The position numbers and the translations under genes were made by a program. The notes beneath the pieces are model-generated. The model worked only from the letters and a program-made list of their open reading frames with translations. It was not told the DNA's origin and did not search any database. From positions 994,723 to 1,058,722 of the forward strand of contig NZ_JACHLB010000001.1 of assembly GCF_014207905.1 (NCBI RefSeq): DNA of 64,000 nucleotides. Direction: 5' to 3'. The stretch is from Flavobacterium notoginsengisoli (GTDB lineage Bacteria > Bacteroidota > Bacteroidia > Flavobacteriales > Flavobacteriaceae). Positions 1-13,008 of the stretch are shown in pieces (position 1 is the first letter of the stretch; the number at the start of each line of letters is the position of its first letter).

Positions 1-1630
1 TTTTTCCGAAATGAACCGCTTCGTTTGTTTTTCTCCAGTTGAATAGTTTTGCACTGAAATCAAAGAATGCAGCTTGCTCAGCCGTTCTTCCTTCTTTGGT
101 AAAAGCGTTGTTTTTATCACCAGCCCATCCGCCTGGGAAATCCTGACGAATATCGGCATCTCCGCCTTTGCCTTTATCACCACCCATTCCGATTTCTGAA
201 CCGTAATAAATCTGCGGAATTCCACGAACTGTTGCCAACAAAGTCATCGCCAGTTTGTATTTCGGTAAATCATATTTGAACTTATCGTTCATACGATCGG
301 TATCATGATTTTCGGAAAAAACCAAAATATTATTCGTGTTTGGATATAGAAAATCCATTGCAAAATTGTTGTAGAATTTTATCAATCCGTTGTCCCAACT
401 TGGCTCATTTTCGTTGAAAGCAGAAGTAATCTGACTTTGAAGCGTAAAATCCATTACACTTGGAAGATTTGAATTGTAGTTTTCAATCGCACCAATTTTA
501 CTGTCTTTCTGCCAAAAAGCTAAATTCGCCTGATTGTGCATCCAAATTTCTCCAACGATATTGAAATTCGGGTATTCATCTGTAATTGATTTCGCCCAAT
601 TTGCCATCGCAGTTTTATCTGAATAGTTGTAAGTATCTACTCTGAAACCGTCAAGGTTGGCAAATTCAATCCACCAAATTGCGTTTTGAGTCAAGTATTT
701 TGCAACTAATGGATTTCTTAAATTCAAATCTGGCATTGAAGGAACAAACCAGCCATCAATACAAACTTCCTGATCTGTTTTTGAAGCGTGAATATCTGTA
801 ATAACTTCACGACGGTGATGAGTTTGTGTAAAAGTTTCAAACTGATTGAACCAAGTTTTAGTTGGAATATCACTCATCATCCAGTGTGTGATTCCCCAGT
901 GATTCGTCACATAATCCATAACCAGTTTCATGTTTTTTTTGTGCATTTCTGCAGAAAGACGAGCGTAATCGTCATTCGTTCCGTAACGCGGATCAATTTT
1001 GTAAACATCAGATTGTCCGTAAGTATGATACGAATGCTGTTTGTCGTTGTCTTCGCATAAAGGTGTACTCCAAATTGTGGTTGCGCCAAGAGACGCAATA
1101 TAATCTAGATTTTTGATCATTCCTTCTATATCTCCACCATGACGTCCGCTGGGATCTTGGCGGTTTGCTTTTTCGGTTAAGGAAGCATTGCTGTCGTTTT
1201 TAGGATTTCCGTTTGCAAAACGATCTGGCATGATTAAATAAATCAAATCAGAAGCATCATAACTTTTTCTGTCGGCAGAATTGGCTCTTCTTTCTTTAAG
1301 CGAATATTTTTGAGTAAAAGCAACTTTATTTTTGTTTTTGAATGAAAAAGTTAATTCAGAAGCTTTTACGTCTTTTGTATCGATGGTTACGAAAAGGTAG
1401 TTTGGGTTTGCTGTTTTTTCAACGTTTTTAATCACAACATTATTAGAAACTGAAGCTTCGTATTGTGCAATATTTTTTCCGTAGAACATAATTTGCAGTT
1501 CCGAATTTTTCATTCCGGCATACCAAAACGGAGGTTCTACTTTTTGGATTTGCGCTTTCGCGGAAGCGGAAAACAACAAAACCATTAGTGCTAATCTAAA
1601 GATATGATGGTTTATTTTGAGGTTGTTCAT
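1..1630 (-). CDS. GH13 alpha-amylase / cyclomaltodextrinase (SusA-like), 3' end outside window
   Basis: An open frame without stop runs from an ATG at 1630 to the window edge, giving at least 543 residues. It begins with a signal peptide (hydrophobic stretch LALMVLLFSASAKAQ), followed by a beta-rich N-terminal domain of the neopullulanase/cyclomaltodextrinase kind and the GH13 barrel. The three GH13 catalytic residues are visible: Asp332 in DGFRVD (nucleophile), Glu361 in VGEIW (acid/base) and Asp443 in ENHDTD. Known for the family: hydrolysis of alpha-1,4 bonds in maltodextrins, cyclodextrins or pullulan; B. thetaiotaomicron SusA is a periplasmic example. A periplasmic place is inferred from the signal peptide. 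It is the last visible gene of the minus-strand maltodextrin cluster, but a strong terminator (1756-1790) separates it from the GH97 gene, so it may have its own promoter. The C-terminus cannot be judged. Confidence 0.9.
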   Translation of the reverse strand, partial: MNNLKINHHIFRLALMVLLFSASAKAQIQKVEPPFWYAGMKNSELQIMFYGKNIAQYEASVSNNVVIKNVEKTANPNYLFVTIDTKDVKASELTFSFKNKNKVAFTQKYSLKERRANSADRKSYDASDLIYLIMPDRFANGNPKNDSNASLTEKANRQDPSGRHGGDIEGMIKNLDYIASLGATTIWSTPLCEDNDKQHSYHTYGQSDVYKIDPRYGTNDDYARLSAEMHKKNMKLVMDYVTNHWGITHWMMSDIPTKTWFNQFETFTQTHHRREVITDIHASKTDQEVCIDGWFVPSMPDLNLRNPLVAKYLTQNAIWWIEFANLDGFRVDTYNYSDKTAMANWAKSITDEYPNFNIVGEIWMHNQANLAFWQKDSKIGAIENYNSNLPSVMDFTLQSQITSAFNENEPSWDNGLIKFYNNFAMDFLYPNTNNILVFSENHDTDRMNDKFKYDLPKYKLAMTLLATVRGIPQIYYGSEIGMGGDKGKGGDADIRQDFPGGWAGDKNNAFTKEGRTAEQAAFFDFSAKLFNWRKTNEAVHFGK

Positions 1631-1652
1631 AATTTTTGTTTTTACTTCGATT

Positions 1653-1737
1653 TCCTGCAAGGTTTCAAAAACCTTGTAGGTTTTCTACAATTTTACTCAA
1701 TTTGAAATACCTACAAGGTTTTTGAAACCTTGCAGGA
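1653..1737. repeat. Perfect 29-bp inverted repeat
   Basis: Arms 1653-1681 and 1709-1737 are exact reverse complements around a 27-bp loop. Each arm is itself partly palindromic (AAGGTTTCAAAAACCTT inside). It lies between the GH13 and GH97 genes, separate from the terminator that follows. Form and position suggest a dispersed flavobacterial intergenic repeat rather than an operator; no second copy is in the window. Confidence 0.85.
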
Positions 1738-1755
1738 CAACTAAAAAGATTAAAA

Positions 1756-1790
1756 AAAGACAAGTAATATGGGGGAAATTACTTGTCTTT
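1756..1790 (-). terminator. Rho-independent terminator of the GH97 gene
   Basis: A 13-bp perfect stem (1756-1768 with 1778-1790) is followed on the minus strand by a run of T. It sits directly behind the stop codon of the GH97 gene. Confidence 0.85.
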
Positions 1791-1798
1791 GAAAAAAA

Positions 1799-6245
<4,447 letters not shown>

Positions 6246-6251
6246 CTTCTA

Positions 6252-6386
6252 AATTAGATAATGTGGCAATTTGATAATTAGATAATTGCCTTGTTTTTTA
6301 ATAACTTTTTTACATTCATTTCAATAATTAGAGTCTTAGAATATTTGTCAGCGAGCATAATTATCTCATTGACACATTTTCTAATT
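6252..6386. repeat. Imperfect 30-bp inverted repeat between GH65 and pgmB genes
   Basis: The left arm (6252-6281) and the reverse complement of the right arm (6357-6386) agree at most positions; both contain AATTAG, AATGTG and GATAATTA blocks. The right arm just touches the last codon of pgmB. No T-run follows a tight stem, so it looks like a decayed dispersed repeat inside the operon rather than a terminator. Confidence 0.6.
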
Positions 6387-7041
6387 ATCCAATTAACTGC
6401 TCTATAAAGCTTGTTTCGATTTGGGTAAAATCTTTAAAAATATAGTCAGCTTCATGTAAAATTGTTTCCTCACCAATTCCCACACTTACCATTTCTCCTA
6501 TGTTTGCTGCCTGAATTCCGGCAACAGAATCTTCAAATACAATTGAATTTTTTGGATCAATATTTAATAATTGAGCCGCTTTTAAGAATACTTCAGGGTC
6601 TGGTTTTGCATTGGTAACGTCATTTCCATCAACAATAACATCGAAGTAAGACAGAACGCCTGTTTTTTCTAGAATTGGTCTTGCATTTTTACTCGCTGAG
6701 CCTAATGCAATTCCCTGATTTTTCTCTTTTAATAGTTTTAGAATTTTTAAAACTCCTGGAAGAACCTCACTTTCATCCATGTCAACTAAATAAGATAGAT
6801 AATCTTCATTTTTTTGAATTAACCATTTGTCTTTGTCTTCTTGCGAAGCCTCAACTTTTCCTAATCCAAGTATAATATCAAGAGAACGAACACGACTTAC
6901 GCCTTTTAAAAGTTCGTTATCTTCAAGTGTAAAATTTATGTTTAGTGATTTGGCAATTTTTTGCCAAGCCAAAAAATGGTATTTAGCGGTATCAACGATT
7001 ACTCCGTCAAGATCGAAGATGAATGCTTTTTTGTTATTCAT
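6385..7041 (-). CDS. pgmB: Beta-phosphoglucomutase
   Basis: A 218-residue HAD-superfamily phosphatase-fold enzyme. HAD motif I is FDLDGVIVDTAKYHFLAW with the nucleophile and acid/base Asp pair and the substrate-binding His/Trp typical of PgmB; motif II is the Ser in GSASKN; motif III/IV are KPDPEVF and FEDSVAGIQAA. It interconverts beta-glucose-1-phosphate and glucose-6-phosphate in the cytoplasm, linking GH65 phosphorolysis to glycolysis. I chose the ATG at 7041; reading could begin three codons earlier at a TTG but the ATG starts directly before the conserved motif. It overlaps the end of the transporter gene by 8 bp, indicating translational coupling. Confidence 0.95.
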   Translation of the reverse strand: MNNKKAFIFDLDGVIVDTAKYHFLAWQKIAKSLNINFTLEDNELLKGVSRVRSLDIILGLGKVEASQEDKDKWLIQKNEDYLSYLVDMDESEVLPGVLKILKLLKEKNQGIALGSASKNARPILEKTGVLSYFDVIVDGNDVTNAKPDPEVFLKAAQLLNIDPKNSIVFEDSVAGIQAANIGEMVSVGIGEETILHEADYIFKDFTQIETSFIEQLIG

Positions 7042-8551
7042 GAATTTCAATTTTAGTTTTGTTATTTACTCTCAGAGTTAGTAATCCAGCAAAAATCATA
7101 GACACTCCTCCAATAATTAAAGCGTAAATAGGTTCACTATTAAAGAATTGTTTTATTATAAATCCTAATATGGTAGCGGCTACAATTTGTGGAATTACTA
7201 CAAAAAAGTTAAAAACTCCCATGTAATAGCCCATTTTTGCAGCTGGCAAAGCTCCAGAAAGCATAGCGTAAGGCATTGATAAAATACTAGCCCATGCAAT
7301 ACCAACACCTAACATTGGCAGAATCAACATTTGTTTGTCGCCAATAAAATAAATTGAAATTAGTCCGACACCTCCAGCACATAAGGCTAATAAATGTGTA
7401 GCTCTAACCCCAACTTTTTTTGCGATAATTGGCAGCAAGAAGGCTACGGCAGCAGCAATTCCATTATAAACAGTAAACAATACAGAAACCCAGTCTGCAG
7501 CATCATTGTATATTTTTGAAGTTGTATCTGTTGTGCCGAAAATGTGTTGTGTAACTGCCTGTGTGGTGTAAATCCACATGGAGAAAAGTGCAAACCAAGA
7601 GAAAAATTGAACCCAAGCTAGTTTTTTCATTGTTCCAGGCATATTCAATAAATCGGTCATGATTACAGTGAAACCGTTATCAACTTTAGAATTTCGAAGT
7701 TGTGATGCAATTATGAACAAAACACCCATAAAAACTAGTCCGATGAATAGAATGTATAGCTCTTTTGCCAAACTGTTTTCGAAAATCAAAAAAGAAACTA
7801 ATGCACCAATAACAGCAAGAGAAACTCCCATGGAAAGCTGTTTTTTGATACTGACACTAGGTTCGATTTCATTGTTAACGAATGCTTCTTTTTCTTTTTT
7901 GCTTTGTTTCTCGAATTGATGAAGCTCATCAGGAGTATATTCTGTTGTTTTGAAGACAGTCCATAAAACTGAAAGAAGAAAAGCAATTCCGCCAATGTAA
8001 AAAGACCATTTTACAGAGTCTGGAATAATTCCTTCTGGAGCTGTGTTGCTCACTCCAAAAACATTTGAAAAAAGATAAGGAAGTACAGATCCGACAACTG
8101 CTCCAGTTCCTATAAAGAAACTCTGCATGGCAAAACCTAATGTTCGCTGTTTTTCTGGTAAATTGTCGCCAACAAAAGCGCGGAAAGGCTCCATTGAAAC
8201 ATTTATTGATGCATCCATTATCCATAAAGTTCCAGCAGCAATCCATAAAGTTGGAGAGTTGGGCATTACAAACAATGCGGCAGAAGAAAGAATTGCACCA
8301 ACTAAAAAATAGGGGCGACGTCTTCCTAAACGTGTCCAAGTTCTATCACTGAAATAGCCAATTATGGGTTGGATTATTAATCCTGAAACAGGAGCAGCAA
8401 TCCATAAAATTGGAATTTCGTCAATTTTAGCACCAAGGGTTTCAAAAATTCTAGAAGTGTTTGCATTTTGCAGTGCAAAACCGAATTGTATTCCTAAGAA
8501 ACCGAAACTCATGTTCCAAATTTCCCAGAAACTTAATTTACGCTTTTCCAT
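7034..8551 (-). CDS. MFS sugar transporter, SLC45-like (maltose/sucrose type)
   Basis: A 505-residue membrane protein with about 12 hydrophobic helices. Near residue 60-80 it carries GYFSDRTWTRLGRRRPY, an MFS loop 2-3 signature in the form typical of the SLC45/GPH-like alpha-glucoside importers. Known for the family: proton-coupled uptake of maltose or sucrose. The neighbours (pgmB overlapping by 8 bp, then GH65) make uptake of maltose or maltodextrins from the periplasm the natural role. A promoter-like element and a palindrome lie just upstream (8563-8594), so this is probably the first gene of the catabolic operon. Confidence 0.9.
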   Translation of the reverse strand: MEKRKLSFWEIWNMSFGFLGIQFGFALQNANTSRIFETLGAKIDEIPILWIAAPVSGLIIQPIIGYFSDRTWTRLGRRRPYFLVGAILSSAALFVMPNSPTLWIAAGTLWIMDASINVSMEPFRAFVGDNLPEKQRTLGFAMQSFFIGTGAVVGSVLPYLFSNVFGVSNTAPEGIIPDSVKWSFYIGGIAFLLSVLWTVFKTTEYTPDELHQFEKQSKKEKEAFVNNEIEPSVSIKKQLSMGVSLAVIGALVSFLIFENSLAKELYILFIGLVFMGVLFIIASQLRNSKVDNGFTVIMTDLLNMPGTMKKLAWVQFFSWFALFSMWIYTTQAVTQHIFGTTDTTSKIYNDAADWVSVLFTVYNGIAAAVAFLLPIIAKKVGVRATHLLALCAGGVGLISIYFIGDKQMLILPMLGVGIAWASILSMPYAMLSGALPAAKMGYYMGVFNFFVVIPQIVAATILGFIIKQFFNSEPIYALIIGGVSMIFAGLLTLRVNNKTKIEIHE

Positions 8552-8562
8552 TATCGTAATTT

Positions 8563-8594
8563 GAAAATTATACGATAAGCGCTTTGCTTATCAA
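8563..8594 (-). promoter_or_regulatory. Putative promoter and operator of the importer operon
   Basis: On the minus strand TTG (complement of 8592-8594) is followed after 21 bp by TAATTTTC (complement of 8563-8570), close to the Bacteroidota consensus TTG/TAnnTTTG. The spacer is almost filled by a palindrome, GATAAGC-GCTTT-GCTTATC (8574-8592), which includes AAGCGCTT with the central CG common in LacI-family operators. A regulator bound here would block the promoter. Functional assignment is inference. Confidence 0.45.
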
Positions 8595-8672
8595 AACTTT
8601 GTTTCTTTCGAAGTAAAACTAAAAGCCTTGACGGGCGTAAAATTATAAATTATTTTTTTATTTATGCTAATA

Positions 8673-8701
8673 AAAAAGCCATAAAAATTTTTTATGGCTT
8701 T
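8673..8701 (-). terminator. Rho-independent terminator of the LacI-family gene
   Basis: A stem with AAAGCCATAAA / TTTATGGCTTT arms is followed on the minus strand by a T-run, 24 bp after the regulator's stop codon. It separates the regulator from the importer operon. Confidence 0.75.
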
Positions 8702-8724
8702 AGAAAGTATTGATTTTTAGAAAA

Positions 8725-9756
8725 TTAGTCAGTAGATTCTCGTTTTATTAGATGAGTCTCTATCACTTCAGTAATATAATTTTCATTGTGTTCTTCATCA
8801 TCATCATCTTCGGCTTCTATTCTTTCTATAAGCATTTTAGCCGCTTTGTTCCCCATTTTTTCACCGCTTTGGCTAACGGTTGTAATAGTTGGAGTAGAAT
8901 ATTTGGAGATAATTCCATCAGTAAAAGCGATTACGGCTAAATCTTCAGGAACTTTTAATCCCATTTTATTGGCTGTTTTGATGATAGTTACAGCAAAAAG
9001 TTCATTTACTGCAAAAACAGCATCAAAAGCTCTGGCGTGCAAAAGCTCAGAAATAGTGATTTCACAAGTATCTACATCTTCGATTTTGATGATTAAATCT
9101 TCATTAAATGGCAGTCCGTTATCCAATAACGCTTTTTCGTAACCGTCTGTTCGTAGTTTTCCAACACTTACATAATCAACTGTTGTTACGAGTGCGATTT
9201 TTTTTCGTCCGCTGTCAATTAAACTCTGAACAGCTTCGTAAGCTGCAGATTTATCATCGATAATTACTTTATCACACAAAATATCGTTGGTAACGCGGTC
9301 AAACATAACAACTGGCATTCCTTGATTTATAACTTCGGTTATGTGGTGGAAGTCGCCTTTGTACTGAGTTTCTTTGGAAAGAGACATGATAAAACCATCG
9401 ATACTTCCGTTGGCTAACATTTCCATATTTAGGACTTCTTTATCGAAAGAATCATCAGATACGCAGATGACAACACTATATCCATATTCATTCGCAACCT
9501 GTTCAATTCCGTTGATTACAGTAGAGAAAAAATAATGTACAATTTCAGGAATAATAATACCGATACTCTTCGTTTTTCGGTTCTTTAAACTAAGAGCAAT
9601 GTTGTTGGGTTTATAGTTGTAAAACTTTGCAAAAGCCTGAACTTTTTCTCTAGTTTCTTCTCCAATTTCAAGGCTGTTTCTAAGTGATTTTGAGACAGTT
9701 GAAATAGATACATCTAGTTCCTTTGCAATCTGTTTTAGAGTTATTTTGCGTTTCAT
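8725..9756 (-). CDS. LacI-family transcriptional regulator
   Basis: A 343-residue regulator. Residues 4-50 form the LacI helix-turn-helix and hinge (TLKQIAKELDVSISTVSKSL); residues 60-335 are the periplasmic-binding-protein-like sugar-sensing domain (SIGIIIPEIVHYFFS, DGFIMSLSKE, VMFDRV, AVFAVNELFA). A short acidic stretch (EAEDDDDEEHNEN) precedes the C-terminus. It stands between the catabolic operon and the divergent sus genes and most likely controls both in response to maltose or a related sugar; effector and direction of control cannot be read from sequence. Confidence 0.93.
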   Translation of the reverse strand: MKRKITLKQIAKELDVSISTVSKSLRNSLEIGEETREKVQAFAKFYNYKPNNIALSLKNRKTKSIGIIIPEIVHYFFSTVINGIEQVANEYGYSVVICVSDDSFDKEVLNMEMLANGSIDGFIMSLSKETQYKGDFHHITEVINQGMPVVMFDRVTNDILCDKVIIDDKSAAYEAVQSLIDSGRKKIALVTTVDYVSVGKLRTDGYEKALLDNGLPFNEDLIIKIEDVDTCEITISELLHARAFDAVFAVNELFAVTIIKTANKMGLKVPEDLAVIAFTDGIISKYSTPTITTVSQSGEKMGNKAAKMLIERIEAEDDDDEEHNENYITEVIETHLIKRESTD

Positions 9757-9991
9757 GTGAATAGTTGAAAAAAATCTAATTAATAATAAAGGTATCTGAA
9801 ATTTTTATAATTGACAATTTTCATACGAAAAGATTACAAAATATAGAAAGTTTTCAACACTACCACGTTTTCGTAAAGCAATAAAAATTGTCGTTGGTCG
9901 AGCATGTTAATAAATTCATAATTTTGAAATTCGAAGTAAAATTAAAAACTTAACTAACAGTCACAAACTCAAACTAATTTAAACAAAAAGT
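9757..9991. promoter_or_regulatory. Divergent control region between the LacI-type gene and susC
   Basis: On the plus strand TTG (9894-9896), a 22-bp spacer and TAATTTTG (9919-9926) form a good susC promoter. On the minus strand TTG (complement of 9815-9817) and a TACCTTTA box about 20 bp on could serve the regulator gene. The octamer TACGAAAA occurs at 9824-9831 inside TTTTC-ATAC-GAAAA (9818-9831) and inverted as TTTTCGTA at 9868-9875; these are candidate operator half-sites. The susC leader is about 60 nt. Confidence 0.5.
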
Positions 9992-12973
9992 ATGAAAACA
10001 ATTTACAAAAAGTTGTTATTTTTATTCCTTCTGCTTCCGTTTACAGTGTTAGCTCAAAGCACTTTAAGTGGAACAGTAACTGATCTTGCCACAGGTCAGC
10101 CAATACCGGGGGTAAATGTAAATGTGCAAGGTGCCCCAGGTGGTACATCTACTGATTTTGATGGTAAATTTCAATTGCCTAATCTAAAAAATGGAGACAA
10201 AATTTTAGTTTCATTTATTGGATACAAAACATCGACTATCGTATTTAATGGTCAAAAAAACTTAGCAGTATCTTTAGAAGAGGATACAAACCAATTACAA
10301 GAAGTAGTTGTACAAGTAGGTTATGGTACTGTTAAGAAAAAAGATGCTACAGGTTCTGTTTCTCAAATCTCTGCAAAAGAATTCAATAAAGGTATTAACG
10401 TAACTCCAGAAAGTTTAATTGGAGGTCGTATTGCTGGTGTAAATGTTGTAGGTGGAGGAGCTCCAGGAGCAAAAGCAGATATTAGAATTCGTGGAGGATC
10501 TTCTTTAAGTGCTTCAAACGATCCATTAATTATTTTAGATGGACTTCCATTGAGTAATGCTGTTCCAAGTGGTGCTACAAGTATCTTGTCTACTATTGAT
10601 CCTAATGATATTGAGTCTTTTACAGTTCTTAAAGATGCATCTGCGGCGGCAATTTATGGTTCTCGTGCAGCAAATGGTGTAATTGTAATTACGACTAAAA
10701 AAGGAACTAAAGGCGGTGTAAAAGTTAACTTCAGTTCTCAAGTTGGGGTTAATACAGTTGCTAATACAGTTGATGTTTTAAGTGCAGATCAATTCCGTGC
10801 TTTCGTAAATGAAAAAGGAAGTGATGCTCAAAAAGCATTAATGGGAACTGCAAGTACAAACTGGCAGAATGAAATTTTTCATACAGCATTAACAACAAAT
10901 AATAATATCTCTGTAAGTGGTGCTTTATTTAACAAATTACCAGTTCGTTTATCTGTTGGAAATGTTGATAATCCTGGAATTCTTAGAAATACTTCTTTTG
11001 AAAGAACTACGACATCGATATCGTTAAACCCAGTGTTATTCGACAATCACTTAAAAATTGATATTAGCGGAAACTTATCTTTCAGTAAAAATCAATTTCA
11101 AGATGAAGATGCTGTTATTGGTTCTGCAATTAGTTTTGATCCAACACAATCTCCTTACCAAGCAGGTTCTCGTTATGGAGGATATTTTGAATGGTTGGAG
11201 CCAAACGGAAACTTAGCATTATTACCTGCAAAAAACCCAGTTGCGAGATTAAACCAAGAAGATAAAAGATCTAAATCTACAAGAAAATGGGGTAACATTA
11301 GTATTGACTATAAATTCCACTTCTTCGAAGATTTAAGAATTGTTGCTGAAGCTGGTATTGACAGATTTGATAGCAGTGGATACAACAGACAAAGTACAGA
11401 AAGTGCTTTAGGATACCAACCAAATCCATTCAGTTCTGGAAATTGGGTGAATTTAGGAAACAATAATACGTACACAGATGATCTTCAAAACAAAAACTTG
11501 AATACGTATTTTGTTTATTCTAAAAATATTGGAAAACTTAAACTTGACGCTACTGCTGGTTATAACTATCAGTTGTTTCAAAAAGAAAAATATCAGTCAG
11601 GAGAGCTTACGCAACCTGCTGCTAGTAGAAATGAAGACGTTATTACTGACCCAGACATCAATTTACAATCTTATTTTGGTCGTTTGAATTTAGGTTGGGA
11701 CAGTAGATATCTATTGACATTGAACTACAGACGAGATGGAACTTCACGTTTTTCTGAAGAAAACAGATGGGGTAACTTTATGGGAGGTGCTTTTGCATGG
11801 AATCTTGCTGAAGAATCTTTCTTAAAAGATAACGAAACACTTTCTAGTTTAAAATTAAGAGTTGGTTACGGAACAACAGGTCAGCAGGATATTTCTGCTC
11901 AGTATGACTATTTAAGAAGAGTTACGCTTGGTACAGTAAATACACAGTATGTTTTTAACGGTGTTGTGTACAGAACTGCTAGACCAGAAGGATATAACCA
12001 AAATATCAAATGGGAAGAGTTAGCAGAGATGAACATTGGTTTAGATTTCGGATTCTTGAGAGATAGAATTACTGGTTCTGTTAACTATTTTGATAAAAAA
12101 TCATCTGATTTGTTAGCTGATGTATTGGTTCCTGATGGAGCAAACTTAAGAAATCAAGGATTTAATAATATTGGAGATTTAAGAACTAAAGGAGTTGAAT
12201 TTAGTTTACAATCAGATATTATTAAAAAGGATAATTTAACTTGGAATGTTGCGGTTAATGCTACTTATTTAGATCAGAAAATTGAAAGTTTAGGTCAAAC
12301 CGTTGAAGGTTTTCAAGGTTATGAAGTAGGAGATAACATCAAAGGAGGAAACGGAAACAAAGTACTTATTAATACAGTTGGTTCTGCTCCAAATTCATTC
12401 TTCGTATACGAACAATTGTACGATGCTAATAAAAAACCAATTGCTGGTGCTTATGTAGACAGAAACGGAGATGGTAAAATTGATGCAAACGATCGTTACA
12501 GATATAAAAAACCAACAGCTGATTATACATTCGGTTTATTCTCAACTTTAAACTACAAAAAGTTTGATTTTACAATGAACTGGAGAGCAAGTTTAGGAAA
12601 TTACATTTTCGATAACGTAAATTCTAACTTAGGATATTCTGATGCTGGTTTAAGAAGACAAACAGATTTATCTAACGTAAGTTCAGATTACTTAAATACT
12701 GGATTTGTTTTTGAAGATAACGGAACACAACGTTATTTATCTAATTACTATGTAAAAGATGCTTCTTTTATCAAATTAGATAACGTAACTCTAGGATATA
12801 CTTTAGATAAATCTTTATTAAAAGATGTTTCTTTAAGATTCTCAGCAGGTGTTCAGAACGTTTTTGTACTTACAAAATATGATGGGTTAGATCCGGAGAA
12901 ATTCAACGGAATTGATGGTAACGTTTATCCAAGAGCAAGAACTTACTTGTTTGGAGTAAATGCAAGTTTCTAA
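9992..12973 (+). CDS. susC: SusC/RagA-family TonB-dependent outer-membrane transporter
   Basis: A 993-residue protein: signal peptide (ending FTVLAQ), carboxypeptidase-regulatory-like domain at about 24-105 (SGTVTDLATGQPIPGVNV), then the plug domain with VQVGYGTVKKKDATGSVSQI and the SusC hallmark LKDASAAAIYGSRAANGVI near residue 215, then the long beta-barrel ending in a terminal aromatic residue (FGVNASF). It imports oligosaccharides across the outer membrane, powered by TonB, with SusD as lid. susD follows 35 bp later. Specificity for maltodextrins is inferred from the amylases and SusE-like protein around it. Confidence 0.96.
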   Translation: MKTIYKKLLFLFLLLPFTVLAQSTLSGTVTDLATGQPIPGVNVNVQGAPGGTSTDFDGKFQLPNLKNGDKILVSFIGYKTSTIVFNGQKNLAVSLEEDTNQLQEVVVQVGYGTVKKKDATGSVSQISAKEFNKGINVTPESLIGGRIAGVNVVGGGAPGAKADIRIRGGSSLSASNDPLIILDGLPLSNAVPSGATSILSTIDPNDIESFTVLKDASAAAIYGSRAANGVIVITTKKGTKGGVKVNFSSQVGVNTVANTVDVLSADQFRAFVNEKGSDAQKALMGTASTNWQNEIFHTALTTNNNISVSGALFNKLPVRLSVGNVDNPGILRNTSFERTTTSISLNPVLFDNHLKIDISGNLSFSKNQFQDEDAVIGSAISFDPTQSPYQAGSRYGGYFEWLEPNGNLALLPAKNPVARLNQEDKRSKSTRKWGNISIDYKFHFFEDLRIVAEAGIDRFDSSGYNRQSTESALGYQPNPFSSGNWVNLGNNNTYTDDLQNKNLNTYFVYSKNIGKLKLDATAGYNYQLFQKEKYQSGELTQPAASRNEDVITDPDINLQSYFGRLNLGWDSRYLLTLNYRRDGTSRFSEENRWGNFMGGAFAWNLAEESFLKDNETLSSLKLRVGYGTTGQQDISAQYDYLRRVTLGTVNTQYVFNGVVYRTARPEGYNQNIKWEELAEMNIGLDFGFLRDRITGSVNYFDKKSSDLLADVLVPDGANLRNQGFNNIGDLRTKGVEFSLQSDIIKKDNLTWNVAVNATYLDQKIESLGQTVEGFQGYEVGDNIKGGNGNKVLINTVGSAPNSFFVYEQLYDANKKPIAGAYVDRNGDGKIDANDRYRYKKPTADYTFGLFSTLNYKKFDFTMNWRASLGNYIFDNVNSNLGYSDAGLRRQTDLSNVSSDYLNTGFVFEDNGTQRYLSNYYVKDASFIKLDNVTLGYTLDKSLLKDVSLRFSAGVQNVFVLTKYDGLDPEKFNGIDGNVYPRARTYLFGVNASF

Positions 12974-13008
12974 TAGTACATTGAAAAACAAAATTTAAAA
13001 CATACAAA

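Noticed and set aside
788..1060. Plus-strand reading frame within the first kilobase
   Set aside because: It is antisense to the GH13 catalytic domain, whose motifs are clear on the minus strand.
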